Position numbers and translations under genes: made by a program
Shown: positions 42,510 through 50,997 of the stretch, one piece after another
Layout of the letters: each line of letters begins with the position of its first letter
Numbering within the stretch: position 1 is the stretch's first letter
Notes under the pieces: generated by a model
Seen by the model: the letters and a program-made list of their open reading frames with translations, nothing else
Told to the model about the DNA's origin: nothing
The model's database searches: none
Source of the DNA: Opitutaceae bacterium
GTDB taxonomy: Bacteria > Verrucomicrobiota > Verrucomicrobiia > Opitutales > Opitutaceae
Assembly (NCBI GenBank): GCA_030648295.1
Contig: JAUSID010000097.1
Coordinates: forward strand, 1 to 64,000
DNA: 64,000 nt
Direction of reading: 5' to 3'

Positions 42510-45494
42510 TCAGAAGCGGCCGTTCACCCCGAAGTTGATCTTGGTGCCGTAAACGTTGCTGAACGTCACGCGGGAGGGATCGCCGCCGTTGTACTGGTCG
42601 GCCCACTCGTTGAACACGTTGAGCACATCGACGTAGAACGAGATCTGGCGGCGGGGTTGATAGGTGAAACTGAGATCGACCTTCCGGTCGGGCCGGAAAC
42701 GCGTGCGCAGGTGCGGCGTGGCATTGTAGCCGTCGAGATAGGCGCTGGTATAGCGCTGCGCGATGCGAAAACCGAACGCGCGCCACTGGTAGGAGAGGCC
42801 GGCGTTGGTGGTGCGCGGCACAAACTTCGCGAGTTCGGAGGCGCCGGAGGCATACTGCCCCGAGGTTTTCAGGTCGGTCAGATTCGCAAAGACCCGGAGG
42901 CGGTTGAACGGCGCCGGCAGCATCGTGAGCTGCTGCATGAAATTCAATTCGAAGCCCTCGATCTTCGCCTTGCCTTCGTTGGTCGTCGTGACGTGGTCGA
43001 AACCTTCGTAGAGCCCGTCGAAGCCGTTGTCCGGGCCGGAGCCAATCTCGCGGATGCTCGACGCGATGAAGTCGGTGATGTCCTTACGGAAATACCCGGC
43101 GGAGAGGAGCCCGGCCGGTTCGTAATACCAATCGACCGAGAGATCGTAGTTCTTCGACTGTTGCGGCTTCAGCCCGGGATCGTTCTGCGTCACGCGCCCG
43201 TCGGCGCCGCTGGCGTCGTAGACGACGGTGGTCACGGGATAGAGACTGCTGAGCCCGGGCCGGGCAAACCCGGTCGAGAAGCTGGCGCGGGCCACCACAT
43301 TGGGCCGCGCCTCGTAGGAAAAGTGCAGGCTCGGGAAATAGTCGCGATAGGAGCGCGTGCGGGAGATGGCCGTGACCGTGGGCCGGCGCGAGTCGTTGAG
43401 GTTGCCGGTCGCCTCGATTTCGGTCTTCTCCAGGCGCACGCCGCCGAGCATGCCCAGTCGGCCAAGGCGCATCTTGCCCTGGACGTAGCCGGCGTAAACA
43501 TCCTCGGTCGCCTCGCGGTAGTTGGGCGGCGCAAAGGTGGCCGTGGTCGGCACAAACCATGCCGGATTGCTCACGGTGGCGCGCTCGACCGCGAGGATGT
43601 CGTATTTGTTGCGCGGCGCGTACTCGTTGTTGAAAAGCCCGTAACCCGGCGCCTGCTCGTAGAAAGGCCGCAGGTCGTCGTTGATCCCGGTGGTCGGATG
43701 GCGCATCGCGACGCCGTCCGCGCCGACGACCCGCCAGCTCTTCGCGGTCGTATACAACCAGCGGTGCTGCTGGCGCCAAGTGAGGCCGGACATGAATTGC
43801 AGCGGATGCCGCCAGGCCGCGAAATCCTTGGTGTAGTCGAGCTTCGCGTTCGCGATCTCCTCCTCGGTGCGGCCGCGCCCGGTGGAATACACTCCGGTGT
43901 AGAGATTGAGGTCGGAACCGGCGGCCACGCTGGTGCCGTAGGTTTGCACAAAGAGCGGGCGCGAGCGATTCTGGCGCGCGTCGATCGCCATTCCGATTCC
44001 CCGTGCCGCCGTGGTCGTACCCGAAGTGAGCGTGGTGACGAGCGTGGGCAGATCGGCGTCGAACCAGGAAGGATTGTAGGAAGCCTGGAAACCGAGCTTC
44101 TGATCGCCGCCGAATTTTTTCTGTCCGGAGATTTCGCCGAGGTAATTGCGGGCATAACGCACGACCCGTCCCATTTCATTCGTCCAGGTGGCGTTGAGCA
44201 ACTCGGTGAAAGCGGCGGAGTATCCGGGTGCGACCCCGGCCGCCGCGTTGGTCGACGTGCGCGGGATCGCCCCGGCTTCGATCTGGGCCCGGCTCACCAC
44301 CCGGTAATCAGCCTCGAGCCGGTTGCCGGTGGAGCTGGCAGCGGAGATTTCGCGCATCCCCTCGTAGTGGTAAAAGGCGTAGTTGAACTTCACCGCGATC
44401 GTCGTGCTTTCGTCGAGCCGGTAGTCGAACTTCAGCCCGGCGCCGGCCCGCTCGCGCGTGTTGATCTCGGCGAGGGTGCGGGCCTGACCCATCCGGCCGT
44501 CGATGTCGGGCCGTGTCACCGACATGCGATCGCGCGGCATCTCCGTGACGTTGTAACTGAGCGAGAGCGTGACGCCGAGCGGACGCTCCCGCCCCACCTT
44601 GGTCATGTAGCTGAGCGTGGCGATCGGCTTGTAGTTCCGGAGCGAATCGCGGTAGGTGTTGTAACTCGCGCCGACCTTGTAGGTCAGCACCGACTCCTTG
44701 AAGTCGAGCGCGGACTTGGTGATCAGGTTGGCGGCGCCGCCGATGGCGTCGGCGGGCATCGAGGGAATGAGGCCCTTGTGCACCTCGACCTCCTTGATGA
44801 ACTCCGCGGGGATATGGTCGATCATGGTCGCACGATCGCCCATCGGGCTGAAGCCCGACACCGCGTTGCTGACCCGGACGCCATCGAGGTTGACGGAACT
44901 CAGTTCGGCCGGCGTCCCGCGGATCTTGATGCCAATGATGTCGCCGTTGCTGGTCTCCTCGGCGCCGACGCCGGGCAGCCGCACCAGGAAATTTCCGAGG
45001 TTGCCATCGGCGACATCGCCGAAGGTGTCGATCGCGACGACGTTCACGATGTTGTCGGCGTTGCGCTGCTTGGTGATCGCCGCGGCCTCGCCCTGGCGCG
45101 TGCTCGACACGACGAACGCGTCGAGTTTCAGCGCACCCTCGCCGAGCACCACCGGCGCCTGGGTGGTCTCGCCGGCGCGCACCAGGAAGGGGGTGGTCTG
45201 ACTGTCGAGGCCGGTGTAGAAGAACCGCACGACGTGCGAGCCGGGGGGCACATTGCCGAGTGCAAACGTGCCATCGCGATTCGTGAACGTGCGCATGCCG
45301 AGGGCTGGAATCGAGACCTCGGCCCCTTCGAGGAGATTACCCGTGGTCGCATGGCTTACGGTGCCTCGAATCGAGCCGGGGGTGGCGGACTGAGCGGAGA
45401 CGAGTTGAACCGAGACGACGAAGGCGATCCACAGGATCGCGAGGGACGCCCAACCGCGCGCGGTTGAGCCACGAAGGAAGACGGGGGTTTTCAT
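42510..45494 (-). CDS. TonB-dependent outer-membrane receptor with carboxypeptidase-regulatory domain
   Basis: 994 residues. Signal peptide (ASLAILWIAFVVSVQLVSAQ), then a CarboxypepD_reg-like domain (about 35-115, GTVSHATTGNLLEGAEVSI, DGTFALGNVPPG), plug domain (KQRNADNIVNVVAIDTFGDVADGNLGNFLVRLPGV) and a long beta barrel ending in Phe (INFGVNGRF), the outer-membrane sorting residue. This combination is typical of the TonB receptors of Opitutaceae and Bacteroidetes glycan loci. It is the first gene of the operon, behind a promoter with two dyads. There is no SusD partner next to it. Confidence 0.93.
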   Translation of the reverse strand: MKTPVFLRGSTARGWASLAILWIAFVVSVQLVSAQSATPGSIRGTVSHATTGNLLEGAEVSIPALGMRTFTNRDGTFALGNVPPGSHVVRFFYTGLDSQTTPFLVRAGETTQAPVVLGEGALKLDAFVVSSTRQGEAAAITKQRNADNIVNVVAIDTFGDVADGNLGNFLVRLPGVGAEETSNGDIIGIKIRGTPAELSSVNLDGVRVSNAVSGFSPMGDRATMIDHIPAEFIKEVEVHKGLIPSMPADAIGGAANLITKSALDFKESVLTYKVGASYNTYRDSLRNYKPIATLSYMTKVGRERPLGVTLSLSYNVTEMPRDRMSVTRPDIDGRMGQARTLAEINTRERAGAGLKFDYRLDESTTIAVKFNYAFYHYEGMREISAASSTGNRLEADYRVVSRAQIEAGAIPRTSTNAAAGVAPGYSAAFTELLNATWTNEMGRVVRYARNYLGEISGQKKFGGDQKLGFQASYNPSWFDADLPTLVTTLTSGTTTAARGIGMAIDARQNRSRPLFVQTYGTSVAAGSDLNLYTGVYSTGRGRTEEEIANAKLDYTKDFAAWRHPLQFMSGLTWRQQHRWLYTTAKSWRVVGADGVAMRHPTTGINDDLRPFYEQAPGYGLFNNEYAPRNKYDILAVERATVSNPAWFVPTTATFAPPNYREATEDVYAGYVQGKMRLGRLGMLGGVRLEKTEIEATGNLNDSRRPTVTAISRTRSYRDYFPSLHFSYEARPNVVARASFSTGFARPGLSSLYPVTTVVYDASGADGRVTQNDPGLKPQQSKNYDLSVDWYYEPAGLLSAGYFRKDITDFIASSIREIGSGPDNGFDGLYEGFDHVTTTNEGKAKIEGFELNFMQQLTMLPAPFNRLRVFANLTDLKTSGQYASGASELAKFVPRTTNAGLSYQWRAFGFRIAQRYTSAYLDGYNATPHLRTRFRPDRKVDLSFTYQPRRQISFYVDVLNVFNEWADQYNGGDPSRVTFSNVYGTKINFGVNGRF

Positions 45495-45534
45495 GGGATG
45501 TGGGGCCAAATGCCCGGTTTTAGGCACTAACACA

Positions 45535-45560
45535 TAATAGATGAAGCTTACGTTCTATTA
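45535..45560. promoter_or_regulatory. Operator-like inverted repeat at the TonB operon promoter
   Basis: TAATAGA and TCTATTA arms are separated by 12 bases and overlap the predicted -10 region. A second, 13-base dyad TATGTTGAACATA lies at 45587-45599, just upstream of the -35. Their positions suit a repressor and an activator site; the convergent IclR regulator is the obvious candidate protein. Confidence 0.5.
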
Positions 45561-45582
45561 GGATGAATACATGCCCCGTCAA
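45555..45582 (-). promoter_or_regulatory. Sigma-70-like promoter of the TonB operon
   Basis: On the minus strand TTGACG (-35, 45577-45582) is followed after 16 bases by TAATAG (-10, 45555-45560). The start site would be about 50 bases before the TonB receptor ATG. The region is AT-rich against its surroundings. No ribosome site is evident before the ATG. Confidence 0.5.
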
Positions 45583-45741
45583 GTCATATGTTGAACATAG
45601 CGCTGAGAGGCGACGGCAACCGAAGGGCGGAAGACCGTAGCCGCGCGTGAGCCGCAGGCGAACGCGTGGCCGAAAGTGGGCCAGGTGCGACGCGCGGTCG
45701 CGTCTGCGGGATCGGAAAAGTCCGCGCGCGGAGCGCCCGGC

Positions 45742-45934
45742 CTACCCGTTGCCCCCGCGCAGCACCACCACGTTGTCGGTGCCCTTGGTCTCGAACTCGC
45801 GCCAGTACTTCTCCTCGATCTCGGCGAGCTTCTCCTCCTCCTCCTCGGTCAACTCCTCGGTGAGCTTGGTGGCGCCCAGCTCCGTGCGCAGATCCCGCTC
45901 GGCCAGGCGCGACACGAGTTCGCCCCAGAAGGAG
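45742..45934 (-). pseudogene. C-terminal fragment of an unknown acidic protein
   Basis: The minus-strand frame reads FWGELVSRLAERDLRTEL, then a Glu-rich stretch and EKYWREFETKGTDNVVVL to a stop at 45742. It has the look of a real, charged C-terminal domain but has no start. It begins exactly where the left inverted end of the RAYT element lies, so the element probably cut the gene. The family is not recognised. Confidence 0.4.
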
Positions 45935-45942
45935 GGGCGGAC

Positions 45943-46770
45943 GGGGTCATGCTTTACCTTTTACCTTGATTTGGTCGGTTGAGCGGCCAGTTCCAGTATG
46001 GCGCGCAAGCTGCGGTTGGAATTTCCCGGGGCGATCTACCACGTGATCAATGCGCCTCAGGCGCACAAGTCGCGGAAACTACCGGGCCTGGATCTTTAGG
46101 ACCGAAGGAGCGAGGGCAGCGTTCGAAACGTGCCTGTTCGATATCCACCTCAATCCGGTGCGGGCGGGCATCCTGCCGGCGGGGCGGCTGGACGAGTTCC
46201 GGTATTCGAGCTACTGGTATTTGCGGCGGCCCAAACAGCGCCCGGCCCGTTTGCGAATGGAGGCCGCGTTGAGCGCCGTGGGTGATCTGCCCGACCGCAC
46301 GGCCGGATGGAAGTGCTACGCCGACCACCTCGTCTGGCAGGCGGCGGAAGGGCCGGCGGGCAAGAACGCGGCATATGTGTCGTTGAGCCGCGGGTGGGCG
46401 ATCGGAGGAGAGCAATTCAAGCAGGCGTTGTTGCAGGATCACGCGGTGGCGACGGAGGCACGGGCATGGGAGAGCGAAGGAGTGCGTGAAGTGCGCGCCG
46501 CGCGGTGGCGCGAAGCGCTGGGCAGCGCGCTCGCTTGCATACCGGCGGAGGCGAGGGCAGTCTCGCAGAAATCGGCGCCTTGGAAAGTTGCGGTGGCCGC
46601 GCGCCTGAAAACGACGACCGACGTGTCAAACGGCTGGCTGGCGGAGCAGCTCGACATGGGCAGCCATTTTTACGTCAGCAAACACGTCGGGAACCTGCGC
46701 AAGAAGCCAACTGATGAGGCCGGCAAATGGCTCGAAAAGCTGAGGAAGGTAAAAGGTAAAGCATGACCCC
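45943..46770 (+). mobile_element. RAYT element bounded by inverted 25-base ends
   Basis: The right end AAGGTAAAAGG...GCATGACCCC (46746-46770) is present as an exact inverted copy at 45943-45967. The 828-base segment between holds a decayed Y1-type transposase. Another copy of the right end lies at 36669-36717. REP-associated transposases act on palindromic ends of this kind. Confidence 0.75.
45998..46766 (+). pseudogene. Decayed REP-associated tyrosine transposase (RAYT)
   Basis: The start MARKLRLEFPGAIYHVIN is typical of RAYT proteins. It then shifts frame at a 19-base insertion (46051-46069, containing the hairpin TGCGCCTCAGGCGCA), after which RGNYRAWIFRTEGARAAFE continues in another frame. 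CLFDIHLNPVRAGILP joins parts that in family members are separated by about 75 residues holding the HUH motif (NHFHL) and the active-site region. The gene has therefore lost its catalytic His pair as well as its frame. The C-terminal part (YSSYWYLR, WLAEQLDMGS, LRKVKGKA) is well kept. It could only be mobilised in trans. Confidence 0.87.
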
Positions 46771-46857
46771 AGTCATGGCGTCCGCGGCGATTCCCAATAC
46801 GAATTGTTGCGCCCGCGGCCGGCTTGACCGGCGCTGGCGCAGTAATACGGTAAGACC

Positions 46858-47100
46858 ATGCCGACCCTCTCCTTTAAAGCCGCTCCCGCCGAGGTGCATC
46901 GCATCCGCGCGGCCGCCAGGGCAAACCGCCTCAGCCTTTCCGAATACCTCCGCCGCGCGGCGCTGCCACCCGCCACGGTCCGACCAAAACTGCGGATGAA
47001 GACCGACCGGAAAACCGGCCTCTCCTATGCGGTGATGCCAGCCGGGGCGCCCAAGCTCGGGTTGCATGATGTCAAACGCATCCTGGCGGACTTCCCGTGA
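46858..47100 (+). CDS. Ribbon-helix-helix-type antitoxin
   Basis: 80 residues. FKAAPAEVHRIRAAARANRLSLSEYLRRAAL resembles the RHH fold of CopG/Arc-like antitoxins: a beta strand, then a basic helix and a Ser-Leu-Ser-Glu-Tyr helix. The tail (KLGLHDVKRILADFP) would wrap the toxin. The stop overlaps the toxin start (GTGA), the classic layout of toxin-antitoxin pairs. It is expected to autoregulate the pair, though no operator is clear. Confidence 0.8.
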   Translation: MPTLSFKAAPAEVHRIRAAARANRLSLSEYLRRAALPPATVRPKLRMKTDRKTGLSYAVMPAGAPKLGLHDVKRILADFP

Positions 47101-47486
47101 AATACCTCCTGGACGTCAATACCGTGCTCGCGGCGCTTTTGCCGGCTCACGCGGACCGCGCCCGGTTCGTCGCGTGGGCGAGCCGGCGCCGGCCGGCGGA
47201 TTTCGCCACGTGCGCGCTGACCGAGCTTGGTTTTGTCCGCGTTGCGGTGGCGGCCTACGGCTATTCGGTCGCCGATGGGCTGGCCATGCTTCGGCAACAC
47301 AAACGCGACGGCGTCGGCTATCTCACCACGCTGCCCCCACCCGCCGAAGTCATGCCGGACTGGGTCGATGGCCATAGCCAAACCACCGACGGTTACCTTT
47401 GCGCCGTGGCCGCGTCGCATGGTCTGAAACTCGCCACGTTCGACACGGGAATCGATGACCCGTCGGCGGAGTTGATCGCTGAATAA
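47097..47486 (+). CDS. vapC: PIN-domain toxin, VapC-like
   Basis: 129 residues from a GTG that overlaps the antitoxin stop. PIN nuclease pattern: first acidic residue in YLLDVNTVLAAL, Glu in ALTELGFVRVAV, Asp in TTDGYLCAVAASHGLKLATFD. The metal-binding acidic residues look complete, so the RNase is probably active. It sits next to the dead RAYT element between two metabolic loci, a common place for a mobile toxin-antitoxin pair. Confidence 0.85.
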   Translation: MKYLLDVNTVLAALLPAHADRARFVAWASRRRPADFATCALTELGFVRVAVAAYGYSVADGLAMLRQHKRDGVGYLTTLPPPAEVMPDWVDGHSQTTDGYLCAVAASHGLKLATFDTGIDDPSAELIAE

Positions 47487-47530
47487 ACGTCGGAAACACG
47501 TGCTACTTCGGTTCCGAATCCGCCCAATCG

Positions 47531-47565
47531 GGAGAACGAGAAAGATTAAGGGAAAGAGAAAGATG
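47531..47565. repeat. Polypurine direct repeat, left copy (partner at 50864-50898)
   Basis: GGAGAACGAGAAAGATTAAG followed by GGAAAGAGAAAGAT. The copy at 50864-50898 differs by about four bases. The two copies lie just outside the second GH9 gene, on the same strand and about 3.3 kb apart. Confidence 0.65.
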
Positions 47566-47630
47566 AAGTCCGGCCAGGGGGGTAACCACCCCACGGCTTG
47601 GGCGGCGTAACACCGGTCAAACCCGACCTA

Positions 47631-50600
47631 GTGCCCAACCGCTTCCTGTTCGCCTCGCTGCTCGTCTGCACCATTCCAGCCGCGACCGCAGGGCACGCCC
47701 CAACCCGCACGTCCGTCGACCCGCACTCCCTGAATGTGCCCGCGGTGGGCGATGCGACCCTCCAGATCCTCTCCCCCTCCCTGCTGGAATTCACCGCGAT
47801 TTCGACGAAGGAAAAAAACGCGTCGTGGGTGCAATTGAAGAACACCCCGGCTGGCCGCGCGGACGCGACGCCGGGTACCACGCCCCGTTTCGAGGTCACT
47901 GTCGCCGGACGACGGATACAGGTGGTTGCAGTGGGGGTGAAACGGCGCGTGCTCTATGCCCCCCTCGCCCGGCGCGATCTGCGCGTCGCCACCCATTTCT
48001 ATCTCCGGCTCGGGCAGCCCATCGCGACCGACGCCGGCGCTCCCGTGGTCGAGCTTCGCGTGGTCAACATCGAAGCCGGGAAACCTCCGCTCACGTTGAC
48101 GGCCAGGCTTGATCCGGGACGCCGAAGTCCCGCGATCCACGTCAACCAGGAAGGATATGTCCCGTCGCTGCCGAAGAAGGCGATGGTGGGTTACTACCTC
48201 GGCGACATGGGCGAGATGGAGATTTCAGCGGCGAGCGGTTTTACCCTGGTGGACGCGCTCACGGGCAAATCCGTTTATGCCGGCGCCCTCGCGGCGCGGC
48301 GCGACGTGGGCTACAAGACCACGCCGCCGCCCTACCAGCAGGTGCTCGTGGCGGACTTCAGCGATTTTGCCATTCCCGGCGAATACCGGCTCCGGGTGGC
48401 GGGCCTCGGCGACTCGCTGCCATTCCTGATCGACGACGGCATCGCGATGGGGTTCGCCCGCACGTACGCGCTCGGGCTGTATCATCAGCGCTGCGGCAGC
48501 GAGAATGCGCTGCCCTTCTCGCGCTTCGCTCACGGCGCGTGCCACCTCCCGCCGGCGCAGATTCCCTCACCGGGCGCGCAGTTCGGCTTCACCTGGACGA
48601 CGCTTGGGCGCAGTGCCGCCGAAGCCAGCCCCGACAATCCCGCCCAGACCGCGCCGCCGCTCACGCGCGAGAACAGGCAGCTGTATCCTTTCGTCAACCA
48701 CGGGACGGTCGATGTCTCCGGGGGCCATCACGATGCCGGGGACTACAGCAAGTACACGGTCAACAGCGCCGAGCTGATCCACTACCTTGCCTTCACGGTG
48801 GACTCGATCCCCGGCGTCGCGGCGATGGACAACCTCGGCCTGCCCGAAAGCGGCGATGGCATCAGCGACATCCTCCAGGAGGCGAAACGCGAGGCGGACT
48901 ACCTCGCGAAGCTGCAGGACGCCGACGGGGGATTTTATTTCCTCGTGTACCCCAAAACCCGCGAATACGAGGCGAACGTCCTGCCGGACCATGGCGACGC
49001 GCAGGTGGTGTGGCCGAAAAACACCGCCGTCACGGCCGCGGCGGTGGCCGCGCTCGCGCAATGTGCCTCGTCGCCGAATTTCCGGCGGCATTTTCCCGCG
49101 GCCGCGGCGGGCTACCTGAAGCAGGCCGAGCTGGGCTGGCGGTTCCTGATGCAGGCGGTGGCAAAGCACGGCAAGGCCGGTGCCTACCAGAAGATCACGT
49201 TCTATGGCGATCACTACACCCACGACGACGAGCTCGCCTGGGCGGCGTGCGAGCTTTTCCTCGCGACCGGCAGCGACCAGTATCAGCAGAAGCTCTACAC
49301 GTGGTTTCCCAACCCGGCGGACTACACGACCTTTCGCTGGGGCTGGTGGCGCATGTCGGAAGGCTGGGGCAACGCGATTCGCAGCTACGCCTTTGCCGCC
49401 CGCACCGGCCGCCTGCCCGGAACCGCACTCGATGCCCGCTACCTCCGCATCTGCGAGGGGGAAATTGTTTCCGCGGGGGACAACGTGCTCGATTGGTCCG
49501 CGAAGAACGCCTACGCCACCCCGTTTCCCATTGCGACCAAGGCCGTACAAGGCGCGGGCTGGTATTACTCGCTCGACCAGGCCTCGGACATGGCGGTCGC
49601 GTATCTGATCGAACCCAAGCCCGCGTACCTCGACGCCCTGGTTGGCGCGATGAATTACGAAGGCGGAGGCAACCCGGTAAATGTTGCCTACCTGACCGGC
49701 CTCGGCGTCGGCCGTCAGAGGGAAATCGTGCATCACTACGCCCAGAACGATCGCCGGACGCTTCCGCCGTCAGGGATCCCGCTCGGCAATCTCCAGGCTG
49801 CGTTCCAGCATCTGCCGGCGTATGGCTTCGAGTTGCGCGACGCGAGCTACCCCGATGACAACGCCGCCGTCGCGCCCTTCCCGTTCTATGATCGCTGGAG
49901 CGATGCTTACAACGTCACCACCGAGTTCATTGCAGTGAACCAGGCGCGTGGACTGCTCGCGACCGCGTTCCTCGCCCAACGAACCGCCGCCGCGACGAAG
50001 GCATGGCGCCCGCTACGCGCCGATATCGTCGGCCCAAAGGCTCCCCTTCAAGTCAACACGCCCGTGACGCTTCGCCTCGAGGTGCCAGGGGAAAGCCTCG
50101 CCGGCGCGCGGATCGTCTGGGAGGCGCGCGATCAATCGCCGGCTTTCGGCTCCACCTGCGTTTTTTCGCCCAAGAGCAATGGCCCGCAGTGGATCGAGGC
50201 TGAAATCGCCTGGCCCGACGGCCGTCGCGCGTTTGCGGCGACCACGCTCACGGCCGCGAGCGCGCTGGACGCGTGGCTCGATGACAGCCTGCCCGCGGAT
50301 GCCGTGCCGGCGTCGACCGGCGGCGACGGCTGGAACTGGGTCGCCGCCAATCCCGCGCCGCAATCCGGGGCGCGCGCCCACCAGTCCAACCTGGCCGCGG
50401 GCGTGCACGAACACTGGTTCACCAATGCCAGCGCCACGCTCGCGATCGATGCCGGCGATGTGCTGTTCGCGTGGGTCTTCCTCGATCCGAAGAATCCCCC
50501 GACCGAGATCATGCTGATGTGGAACGATGGCTCCTCGTGGGAGCACCGCGCCTATTGGGGCGCCAACACGCTCACCTACGGCAAGGACCGCTCGGCGGGC

Positions 50601-50771
50601 CGCCACCCCATGGGGCCACTGCCGCCCACCGGAAAGTGGATACGGTTGAGTGTGCCGGCGCAGGCGGTCGCGCTGGAAGGCGTCACGATCAATGGCATGG
50701 GGTTTTCACACGTCGATGGTCGCGCCACCTGGGATAACGCCGGCCGGGCCGCGGCGGAGCGCAAGCCGTAG
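47631..50771 (+). CDS. Secreted GH9 glucanase, short paralogue
   Basis: About 1046 residues from a GTG that gives a compact signal peptide (PNRFLFASLLVCTIPAATAG); a TTG at 47598 in frame is the alternative. The order is a beta-rich segment, CelD_N Ig-like domain (HVNQEGYVPSLPKKAMVGYYLGD), GH9 catalytic domain (SGGHHDAGDYSKY; VTTEFIAVNQA near the end), beta domain and one C-terminal copy of the WEHRAYWG module. It aligns block for block with the C-terminal two thirds of the 2474 product but lacks that protein's three N-terminal modules and Thr/Pro linker. Same predicted reaction: beta-1,4-glucan hydrolysis outside the cell. No downstream operon partner. Confidence 0.9.
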   Translation: MPNRFLFASLLVCTIPAATAGHAPTRTSVDPHSLNVPAVGDATLQILSPSLLEFTAISTKEKNASWVQLKNTPAGRADATPGTTPRFEVTVAGRRIQVVAVGVKRRVLYAPLARRDLRVATHFYLRLGQPIATDAGAPVVELRVVNIEAGKPPLTLTARLDPGRRSPAIHVNQEGYVPSLPKKAMVGYYLGDMGEMEISAASGFTLVDALTGKSVYAGALAARRDVGYKTTPPPYQQVLVADFSDFAIPGEYRLRVAGLGDSLPFLIDDGIAMGFARTYALGLYHQRCGSENALPFSRFAHGACHLPPAQIPSPGAQFGFTWTTLGRSAAEASPDNPAQTAPPLTRENRQLYPFVNHGTVDVSGGHHDAGDYSKYTVNSAELIHYLAFTVDSIPGVAAMDNLGLPESGDGISDILQEAKREADYLAKLQDADGGFYFLVYPKTREYEANVLPDHGDAQVVWPKNTAVTAAAVAALAQCASSPNFRRHFPAAAAGYLKQAELGWRFLMQAVAKHGKAGAYQKITFYGDHYTHDDELAWAACELFLATGSDQYQQKLYTWFPNPADYTTFRWGWWRMSEGWGNAIRSYAFAARTGRLPGTALDARYLRICEGEIVSAGDNVLDWSAKNAYATPFPIATKAVQGAGWYYSLDQASDMAVAYLIEPKPAYLDALVGAMNYEGGGNPVNVAYLTGLGVGRQREIVHHYAQNDRRTLPPSGIPLGNLQAAFQHLPAYGFELRDASYPDDNAAVAPFPFYDRWSDAYNVTTEFIAVNQARGLLATAFLAQRTAAATKAWRPLRADIVGPKAPLQVNTPVTLRLEVPGESLAGARIVWEARDQSPAFGSTCVFSPKSNGPQWIEAEIAWPDGRRAFAATTLTAASALDAWLDDSLPADAVPASTGGDGWNWVAANPAPQSGARAHQSNLAAGVHEHWFTNASATLAIDAGDVLFAWVFLDPKNPPTEIMLMWNDGSSWEHRAYWGANTLTYGKDRSAGRHPMGPLPPTGKWIRLSVPAQAVALEGVTINGMGFSHVDGRATWDNAGRAAAERKP

Positions 50772-50863
50772 TCATGGCCATCAAGCTCGTCGCGGCGGGC
50801 GACGAAATGGCGGGATCGTCACACGTTCCCGGTCTGTCATCGCGAACCGAGGGACGACAACGC

Positions 50864-50898
50864 GGAGAAAGAGAACGATTAAGAGAACGAGAAAGATC
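50864..50898. repeat. Polypurine direct repeat, right copy
   Basis: GGAGAAAGAGAACGATTAAG followed by AGAACGAGAAAGAT, the partner of the repeat at 47531-47565. It lies in the 226-base gap between the GH9 gene and the sigma factor gene. Confidence 0.65.
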
Positions 50899-50997
50899 GG
50901 CAAAAACGGCGATCCTGGTCGGGCAAGCTGTTAGTGGAAACCCCGTCAGGACATCACCCCACTATGCTCCCCCCCCGGGGCTCAGGTATTCTCCGAT

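Noticed and set aside
42456-45467. 1003-residue open frame on the plus strand opposite the TonB receptor
   Set aside because: Composition is Arg/Gly/Val/His-rich with no motifs; the minus strand carries a complete signal peptide, plug and barrel.
45600-45740. Possible gene between the TonB promoter and the RAYT element
   Set aside because: Short frames on both strands without start signals or domain-like sequence; only the fragment ending at 45742 looks coding.
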